The translations under genes were made by a program, and so were the position numbers. Below, one piece after another: positions 56,523 to 64,000 of a stretch of 64,000 bases of DNA; the stretch's first letter is position 1, and each line of letters starts with the position of its first letter. This stretch comes from Ophiura sarsii. Lineage: Eukaryota > Echinodermata > Ophiuroidea > Amphilepidida > Ophiuridae. Location: positions 36,636,718 through 36,700,717 of the forward strand of contig CM069458.1 of the NCBI GenBank assembly GCA_035610835.1. Direction: 5' to 3'. Below the pieces are notes generated by a model. That model worked only from the letters and a program-made list of their open reading frames with translations, was not told the DNA's origin and did no database searches.

Positions 56523-57864
56523 TTAAGACTGAACGTCGTCACACTTTCTCTAGTCTCAATCAGCTATATCCGACTCCAACAAACACGAAACAGTACTACA
56601 TGTACTATAGTACTATAGTGACTAGTCAGTTTTTTTATACAGTAAAAATAAGTAGAGACACAGTATTCTATGCTGTATTCCTTGACGTCTGTCCTTGTAT
56701 GCTAAGACTGTTTAGTGTTAGGGTATTGCACAACGAAGTACACAATGTCAATCCAATGATGCACATGTACATGAAATTATGAATGCTTACAAAATGTATG
56801 TATTTGTACACAGTATTAAAAATAAAATAGGAAGCTTACTTCGTGTATTGAAAGCTACGTACACAAGTTTTTGTCGTAGGCCTACTACATATTTTATCTT
56901 CACGTTCATTTATGATTCTGCACATACGTATTCACAATTCATGATCGGCTGTACATCCTGTTGATTATTGACGTAGAAGTGCGTTTATTTTAAACCATTT
57001 GAAGGCAGTTACAGAAAGAAATAGAAGAAATAGAAGTGTGATGTGCCCGGTGATGTGTCGTACTGTACGTAGAACGGCCCATAGTGTTTTGAATTCTTAA
57101 CGGATATACAGCCTCCTCTAAATCCGTCGGTCGAGTGGTTTCACAATGGTACATGCACATGCACTATGGGTAAACAATGACTGATGTAGAGACTGATTTT
57201 TAGGCCAGCAACGACTGGACGTAACTCGGTTGTTAAATCAATTTAGGGAAAGTGTGCCTCATACCAAATTGGGGGTGAGGGGAGGGTATTCATTTCTGAA
57301 TTTATAAATCTATTAATTAATTAATTCATTTGTTTATTATTATTATCATTTAATAGTATTGTTATTATTATCATTTATTTATTTTATTATTATTTTTATT
57401 TTTTTTAGAGAGGGGGAGGCAAATACATGCGCTGCCCACTTCATTCCACTCTAATTCAATGATATATCAAAATGACTTTTTATTGGAAATTGAATTCATT
57501 TATATTTTAATAGTATGATGTATGATGGCCGCCAAATATTATATGGGAAGAACGAAAACTCTTTTAAAAATATCAGCAAATTGTTTTCAATTTTTAGCTC
57601 ATAGGCATAATAATAGGGGATCCAAACATTTAAAACTAGCTGATTTTGTCAATTTATAATTTTAGAGAAAAAAAATCAATAGGCCTAAATAGAATAATGA
57701 TCTCAAATGATGGTCACTCTCCGCACTTACATCAGTCATGCATTTATGTAGCAAACAATGGTATGACCATATCACTTGCAATTTGAGTCATCAATAATGT
57801 TTATCAATTTTCTAATCACTGTCAAGTCATAATTTCAGAGTTATTTGGCTCAAGTCAAGTCGTT

Positions 57865-59050
57865 TGGTTTTGTATAAAGGCAATAATATACAAAACAGAG
57901 TATTCACAGCCATTCGTCAAAGTCTATCTCAAAACTGAACCAATACTGGGCATGTTTATATGTATTTCAATTCATTTCTCGTGGTGATTGAAAATATGGT
58001 AATGAAATTCAATAATTTTTGACATTTTTGAACACTATTTTAGAATGTCGCCTGCAGAGTCAGACGCCTGCCGCGTGGAAATTTAAGTCTTAAGGAATAG
58101 ATAACCAGGCAAAATGGTGTGTATGTCAACTCATCATTCACGTCCAAGGAATGGACAGTCTGCAGCAGCACCGTTCATCAACGGTGCTCCTTTGGTGAAG
58201 AGGAATTTCCTCCTTCGGGTCCAAACCAGGGGCGCACCAAGCGCCGTTTTGACTGAGATCTTTTACACTAAACTTTTAAAATTCCAACTCAAATTAAAGC
58301 AGTTAAAATTAACTTGATCATCACTATCATTCAAAGCTTTCATTAATATCACAGGTATAAATAAATAATAAGACTTTTCTTTTTCATATAATTTGAAACC
58401 ATTTTCCGGGGTGCTATATGAGGATAGGGCAAACAAGAGGTGCAAGAATGATTTTGATCACACGGAAACTTTTACGATTAAAACAACAGAGGTTTGAATG
58501 CGGCAAAGCTTTTCTATTTTTAATCCTTTTTTAAGGCTATGAAAGTCAATGCCTATGGTTCCCGTTTCTTCATACTCTTGGATTATACAAGCTACACCGT
58601 AACAAACTGCATAACTAATTCATTATGAAAAGGTTCTGTTTGTTAAAGTTATATGTGTTCTAATTTCTGGCCCGATTTTCATGTTATCTATTCTAGCAGT
58701 ATTCACAAGTATAGTTGCATACTTATCCAATGGTTCTTCAGAAGCACAAGGTAACATGACATTTGCCCATTAAGTATTATTATAGTATACACACTGGCAT
58801 TTTCACTGTAATTCACTGACGAATTCACTGCATGTTGTTGGCATGGTCTATATAATCTAAAAAAGAACATGTCTTGCGCAAAACATTTGTACACCAATAA
58901 TGAAAAATATAGCAAGCCAAAATGATCTCGGATTAAGAAGAGTTCCTATTAAATCCTGTTGTTAACGCTTTCCATGCGGCAGGCGTCTACGTCTGCAGAC
59001 GACAGTTCCAAAATGTCACAAAATGTTTCTTAATTGTCAAAATTATTGAA
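57865..59050. repeat. Segmental direct duplication, copy 1
   Basis: Includes a truncated CACTTTCC MITE (right end near 58080), GCACCGTTCATCAACGGTGC, CTCCTTTGGTGAAGAGG, the CACAGGTATAAATA segment, TGGTTCTTCAGAAG and the start of another CACTTTCC MITE after TTAA 58962. The same order recurs at 59712-60770. Confidence 0.8.
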
Positions 59051-59062
59051 TTTCTGAAAAAT
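58966..59062. mobile_element. CACTTTCC TTAA-MITE, truncated
   Basis: Starts after TTAA 58962-58965 with CGCTTTCCATGCGGCAGGCG and TCTGCAGACGAC, but has no right end. Confidence 0.65.
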
Positions 59063-59399
59063 ATGTTGTTTAGTTGTTTCTTCCCCAGGAGCAAGGTTTT
59101 GAGCTTAACATTTCCTCACCTACACTTACAGGTTTGATAAAAAATCAGATTACAATATGGTCGCTATAGTGTTGTTTAGATGTAGAGGCTACTACCGGTG
59201 TAATATAGTAATAATTTTACATTTGGGAAGAATCTTGTGTGGCATTTTACACTAAACTTGTCAAATGTTACCTAATTTAACCTCATTTAGTAAGAGAATG
59301 TGCGCGAAGCGCGATTTTTTTTGCCTTATTATGCTAAAATTGCATTTTTTTTCTAATTTTAACTAAATTGATTTTTTTTTGTGAGGGGGATGGGGGGAG

Positions 59400-59462
59400 T
59401 AGGGGTGGGGCACAAACATATTTTTGGGGAAATGCCCCTTGTCCCCCTGGCGCCGCCACTGG
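59400..59462. repeat. hAT-like MITE end fragment
   Basis: C-rich run followed by CTGGCGCCGCCACTG, resembling the complement of the CAGTGGCG ends elsewhere in the window. No partner end or duplication was found. Confidence 0.35.
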
Positions 59463-59711
59463 GGAAAAGCAATAAAAACAATAAACACGGTTAGTATACC
59501 TGACCTGTGCAACCACAGCTCATAACCCAAAGTTGTATTTTTTTCTCTTCATCTATTTTCACCCTTTTCCCCCAATACTTTTTCTTTTCCACTTGGCATT
59601 ATTTCCCCAATTCTGCTCATTATTTCCCGGGAGCGGTGCTCCCTGCTCCCGCACTTTGTACAACCCTGGCCTATACTATGTATGATTTCCCTTTTCTCAG
59701 CCACCAAGTAA

Positions 59712-60770
59712 GTTTTACCGTATACAAAACAGATTATTCAGAGCCATTCGTCAAAGTCTATCTCAAAACTAAACCAAAACTAGGCATGTTTATCCGGATG
59801 TTATATATGTATTTCAATTCATTTCTCGTGGTGATTGAAAATATAGTAATGAAATTCAATATAATGTTGACATTTTTGAACAATATTATGGAATGTCGCC
59901 TGGAGACGCCTGCCGCGTGGAAAGTCTTAAGGAATAGATAATCAGACAAAATGGTGTGTCAACTCTTATCATCAACTCTTATCATTCAGCACCGTTCATC
60001 AACGGTGCTCCTTTGGTGAAAAGGAATTTCCTTCTTTCGGGTCCAAACCTGGGGCACACCAAGCGCCGTTTAACTGAGATATTTTACACTAAACTTTAAT
60101 TCCGACTCAAATTAAAGCAGTTAAAATTAACCGATCATATTCACTATCATTCAAAGCTTTCATTAATATCACAGGTATAAATACATAATAAGACTTACCT
60201 TTGTTATATAATTTGAAACTATTTTTTTAAGGCTATGTAAGTCAATATTAGCCTATGGTTCCCGTTTCTTCATACTCTTGGATTACACAAGCTACACGGT
60301 AAACTGCATAACTAATTCATAATGAAAAGGTTCTGTTTGTTAAAGTTATATGTGTTCTAATTTCTGGCCCGATTTTCAACTTCATGTTATCTATTCTAGC
60401 AGTATTCAAAAGTATAGTTACATACTTATCCAATGGTTCTTCAGAAGAATTTTTTAAGGTGCCATGACATTTGCTCATTACGTATTATAGTTTACACACA
60501 CTGGCGTTTTCACTGTAATTCACTGCATGTTGGCATGGTCTATATAATCTAAAAAGGAACATGTCTTGCGCAAAACATTTGTACACAAATAATGAAAAAT
60601 AGGGAGGCTCTTCTGATATCAAATATCAAAATATAGCAAGCCAAAATGATCGGATTAAGAAGAGTTCCTTTAAATCATGTTGTTAACGCTTTCCACGCGG
60701 CAGGCGTCTGCAGACGATAGTTCCAAAATTTCACAAAATGTTTCGAAATTGTCAAAATTATTGAATTTCT
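59712..60770. repeat. Segmental direct duplication, copy 2
   Basis: Same landmarks as copy 1, displaced by about 1.75-1.85 kb with indels. The CACTTTCC MITEs lie at ~59712-59926 (right TTAA 59927-59930) and 60687-60820. The second is complete here but truncated in copy 1. Confidence 0.8.
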
Positions 60771-60820
60771 GACAAATCTGTTTTGTATAAATGGTAAAAC
60801 CAATAGTCGCGTGGAAAGTG
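60687..60820. mobile_element. CACTTTCC TTAA-MITE, copy 8
   Basis: TTAA 60683-60686 and 60821-60824. Ends CGCTTTCCACGCGGCAGGCG and GTCGCGTGGAAAGTG. Internally shortened to 134 bp. Confidence 0.8.
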
Positions 60821-60824
60821 TTAA

Positions 60825-62750
60825 GAACGAAAACTCTCATAAGATAAGTAGAATAGGCCTGAGTAACTCAATTCTATACATTTTAAAGTTAGCTTCGGAA
60901 CTCTTCTTAAAGTTAAGAAGGACAGATATATTGTTCTCAAAGTGTTACATGATTTTAAGAAGAAGAGGGGAAAAGGAGTTATGTATTACTTTGATTTCAA
61001 CTGTTTCTGTGCATGATCAGACGACTACATGTACCCTCCCCATCCATATGTGTATAGGTAAAAACGATAAAAAAGATCTATATACTTGAATATCCACGGG
61101 TTTACTCCGGCTGAAAGGTCCATAATACGATAATGACGCCATGTGCGCCGTATTCAGCACAAACGAGTTCAGCGCACAATCGACTTGAGATGCGAATAAA
61201 TGTTCAAATGAAGGAATTATTCAGACTACAAACGTGATCTCATGTTAGGGGATTGGGTTATAGAGTAGGATAACGGTTTATCATTTCATTTGAACCTAAG
61301 CTTACCATGTGAACTAGGTAGATATGTGGTGGCATGTTATGTAGGAATATAACTTACCATGCTATAGTACTGAAAGATAGCTAATGTTTCAATGTCCAAT
61401 CTTCTGATAGAACCTAAAATTGATCAATTTTGCTATATATAGGCCGTTATAATAAGTATGGTAAGAAAGACCATGCGCCCATAGTCCCATATACCACGGT
61501 CTGTTATAAGTCTAGAGCCAGTTGCGTCACGTCTAGCTTCTCAATAAAGAAGAAATAACTATTTAGATGAATGTCTTAAGGTGTTTAATTGAGAAGTAAC
61601 GTACCCTACATTCTGTTTAGCTCCGATATTATTTTAGGCATTATGACCCCGCCATCATACAGAGTTCTCACAAATGAACTATTAAACATGAACTTACTGA
61701 CTAAGCAACTTTGATTTCAACTGACTTACTAATTCTGTACATTTATAAATGATCAAAATGATCAATTTTTGCTGTAGGCCTATGTAATAGAAAGTGAACG
61801 ATATCCGGTGTGGCTCATGACGGGCCTAATCCAGACTGTTTTTGTTGTTGTTATAGACGCACCACAAGTGCCCTCCCCATGTTTAGATAAAACGATAAAA
61901 ATGATCCATAAGGCGATAGAAAATGGGGTGGGTGGGGCGGGATGGGTGGTGTGTGGGTGTGTGTGTGTGGGGGGGGGGGCGGTGTATTATGTTGCGGTCG
62001 AATATAAAAAAGCAGAGTATCACTCAAGAGCTGCTAGCCCTAAGCCGCCTGCGCCTATTATACATTTGATCAAGAAGATTGAGGCGCGGGCCCGGGTACG
62101 GTCTAATTGATGATGCCCATTAATGTAAATTCAGATTTTTGAGAAGAAGTGCATTCATTGGCTTCAGTTGGGCATTATTTTCAACAAAAAATTTGAACAT
62201 TCTCAGGCAAGGGGGCACATCCCCTCAAACCCCCCTTGCGTGCAAATTGGTCGGCATTATTATTTATCGCGGATCGGTTCAACAAAATTCATTTGCCCGG
62301 CCGTATGAGGGGTGGTGATATTAATATTATACAACAAATTATAGAATTTTCCTTTTATACTTCAAATCGCAAAACCTGTGCTTTATACATGCAGTAAAAG
62401 GATATAGATGGACCATAGGTATGGAAATAAATATTAAAAACGTATGATATTTTCGTTATAAAACTGCCCTAGCTATTTTTCCAAGCACAATAAAAAGAGG
62501 GCCGAAGAAATCTAAAGATTTCGAAAGGAGTATGTTAATTTATTAACCGGTATCAATAAAGAAAAGGGTGCTTTTACCAAACCCCATATATATTGTACTT
62601 ACTTTTACCCTCTATAGAGGAAATTACCCGTATAATAGGGTAACTGAAAAAATCGTTGGTATTAACGCACAGCCTACTTTATACCGCATACGGTACTTGA
62701 CTCCCGGACTTGTCTGACCGAACTATGTCAATGGGCAAACCATAGTGTTT
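60825..62750. other. Interior of the 18.2-kb element, nothing recognised
   Basis: AT-rich DNA with one GT/G-rich run near 61925-61980. The 92- and 100-codon open frames (60811-61089, 61808-62110) have low-complexity composition and no recognised motif. No transposase signature is visible on either strand. Confidence 0.55.
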
Positions 62751-63870
62751 TAGGACGATGTTTCAAGGCTATCCGACGTCCATTAGACAGCAGTTTGCCG
62801 ACCTTAGTGTTAAATTGGCCTGCGAACAACTTTCTAAAAAAATCAATGGGCCGACGGTGCGTGGGCCATGTTTGACTGACCGTTAATTATGAGACATGAT
62901 GTTTACCTTAACTGACGTTTCTCAGCGGGTCGGGTCAGCCCCATATAGCCGACGTCCATTCGACAGCAGTACGCCGACGTTCTGTACTTCACCTAAATAT
63001 GACGTCCTTAACGCGTCAGTAGACCGACGTATATAGGCCATGTTTGACCAACGTCATGCCGACGTTTAAAAGACGTCCATAATAAGTCTTCATTTACTGA
63101 CAGAATTGACAGTTTTCGGCGACGTTAAGCCGACGTCCATTCGACAGCAGTACGCCGACGTTCTGTACTTGGCCTAAATATGACGTCCTTAAAGTGTCAG
63201 TAGACCGACGTATATAGGCCATGTTTGACCAACGTCATGCCGACGTTTAAAAGACGTCCATAATAAGTCTTTATTTACTGACAGAATTGACAGTTTTCGC
63301 CGACGTTAAGCCGACGTCCATTCGACAGCAGTACGCCGACGTTCTGTACTTGGCCTAAATATGACGTCCTTAAAGTGTCAGTAGACCGACGTATATAGGC
63401 CATGTTTGACCAACGTCATGCCGACGTTTAAAAGACGTCCATAATAAGTCTTTATTTACTGACAGAATTGACAGTTTTCGCCGACGTTAAGCCGACGTCC
63501 ATTCGACAGCAGTACGCCGACGTTCTGTACTTGGCCTAAAGATGACGTCTTTATAACGTTATTGAGCCGACGTTTTGTAAGCCACGTTTGTCCAACGTCG
63601 AGCCGACGTTTAGTGGACATCCCCAATAAGACCAACATAATTACGGTCTTTTGACGACCTACAACCGACGTCCATACGACGGCAGTAGGCGAACGTACAG
63701 TACCCGACGTATACTCGACGTTCTGACGACGTCAATGGACTGACGTTTTGTTAGCCAATAAATACCAACGTTGTGCCGACGTCGGCTGGGCGTCTCGAAT
63801 AAGACACGACGTCCAGCCGACGTTACCGACCAAAACCCGACGTCGGCCCGACGTATCTGTGTTATCTGGG
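62750..63870. repeat. Right subterminal CGACGT array, 181-bp period
   Basis: CGACAGCAGTACGCCGACGT recurs at 62961, 63142, 63323 and 63504, exactly 181 bp apart, with almost identical units (GACCGACGTATATAGGCCAT, CATGCCGACGTTTAAAAGAC). The outer 300 bp are less regular, ending in the shared terminus. Confidence 0.92.
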
Positions 63871-64000
63871 TAATTTCATCACTCTTAAAGCCTCACTCAT
63901 GATGAAGATGAACATAGCTTTGGGTCTTGCCGTGTTTGGTTACAATTTAAACGGATTGAGTTAAATGTGGTGTCAGGAGCATTGTAACAATGGAAGAGAC
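63871..64000. other. SC5D intron DNA beyond the insertion
   Basis: 130 bp of unique sequence after the element. The minus strand does not encode the expected SC5D N-terminal region. Confidence 0.6.

Larger units (their letters stand above)
45651..63870. mobile_element. 18.2-kb terminal-inverted-repeat element in SC5D intron, no transposase seen
   Basis: The left end CCCAGATAACACAAATGCGT continues into CGGGCCGACGTCGGCTTTTG; the right end (63826-63870) is its inverted near-copy, matching about 41 of 44 bases. Behind each lies a long CGACGT/CGTCGG-rich subterminal array oriented inward. TTA precedes the left end and TAA follows the right, so a TA duplication is possible. The interior has only short open frames without a recognisable transposase, integrase, polymerase or capsid gene, and many nested repeats. 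This could be a giant non-autonomous or decayed DNA transposon, or two members of one family that trapped DNA between them. Family not recognised. Confidence 0.7.

Noticed and set aside
46500..62750. Polinton/Maverick or Helitron identity for the 18-kb block
   Set aside because: Size fits a Polinton, but there is no polymerase B, integrase, ATPase or capsid frame, and the ends do not resemble known Polinton or Helitron termini.
45615..64000. Missing SC5D N-terminal exon(s)
   Set aside because: Searched the minus strand for the expected segment ending before NQIRRE with a donor site; none seen, so they presumably lie beyond 64000.

Overview
The window is animal nuclear DNA: AT-rich, with spliced genes, GT-AG introns of 0.4 to 5 kb and dense miniature transposons. 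The style (many TTAA-flanked inverted-repeat elements, ATGTACATGTA-rich introns) suggests an invertebrate deuterostome, perhaps an echinoderm or hemichordate; that is inference. I find no bacterial, phage or CRISPR content.

Four protein genes can be assembled exon by exon with matching splice phases. (1) 1546-7637, + strand: the 3' end of a secreted or extracellular EGF-repeat protein, with three phase-1 EGF exons and a two-exon Cys-containing C-terminal tail. (2) 11677-21350, - strand: a complete NEDD8 gene in five very short coding exons, giving 78 aa. (3) 21824-34078, + strand: a complete GMP reductase in nine exons, giving 348 aa with all catalytic residues. (4) 42448-45614, - strand: the last two coding exons of sterol C5-desaturase (lathosterol oxidase); its 5' exons are not in the window. 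NEDD8 and GMPR are head to head, with 473 bp between start codons. From memory, human NEDD8 and GMPR2 are also adjacent and divergent, so this looks like an old shared promoter pair.

The rest is mostly mobile DNA. TTAA-flanked inverted-repeat elements occur in at least six families, at 6153, 12380, 14854, 18437/19518 (a tandem pair sharing one TTAA), 40914 and 54870, plus an eight-member CACTTTCC family. Elements with 8-bp target duplications (hAT-like) lie at 26259, 43925, 51556, 53149 and 55781, and probably 24925.

The most striking object is 45651-63870. It is an 18.2-kb block inserted 36 bp upstream of an SC5D exon, bounded by a ~45-bp near-identical inverted terminus. Behind each terminus lies a ~0.8 to 1.1-kb array rich in CGACGT/CGTCGG words, with a ~111-bp period on the left and a 181-bp period on the right. 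The interior shows no recognisable transposase. It holds a 545-bp tandem triplication, a 1-kb foldback, an eight-unit minisatellite, nested hAT-like elements and a ~1.8-kb-spaced segmental duplication.

Functionally the genes are unrelated: purine salvage (GMPR), cullin modification (NEDD8), sterol synthesis (SC5D) and an extracellular protein. Only the NEDD8/GMPR pair shows shared regulatory space.
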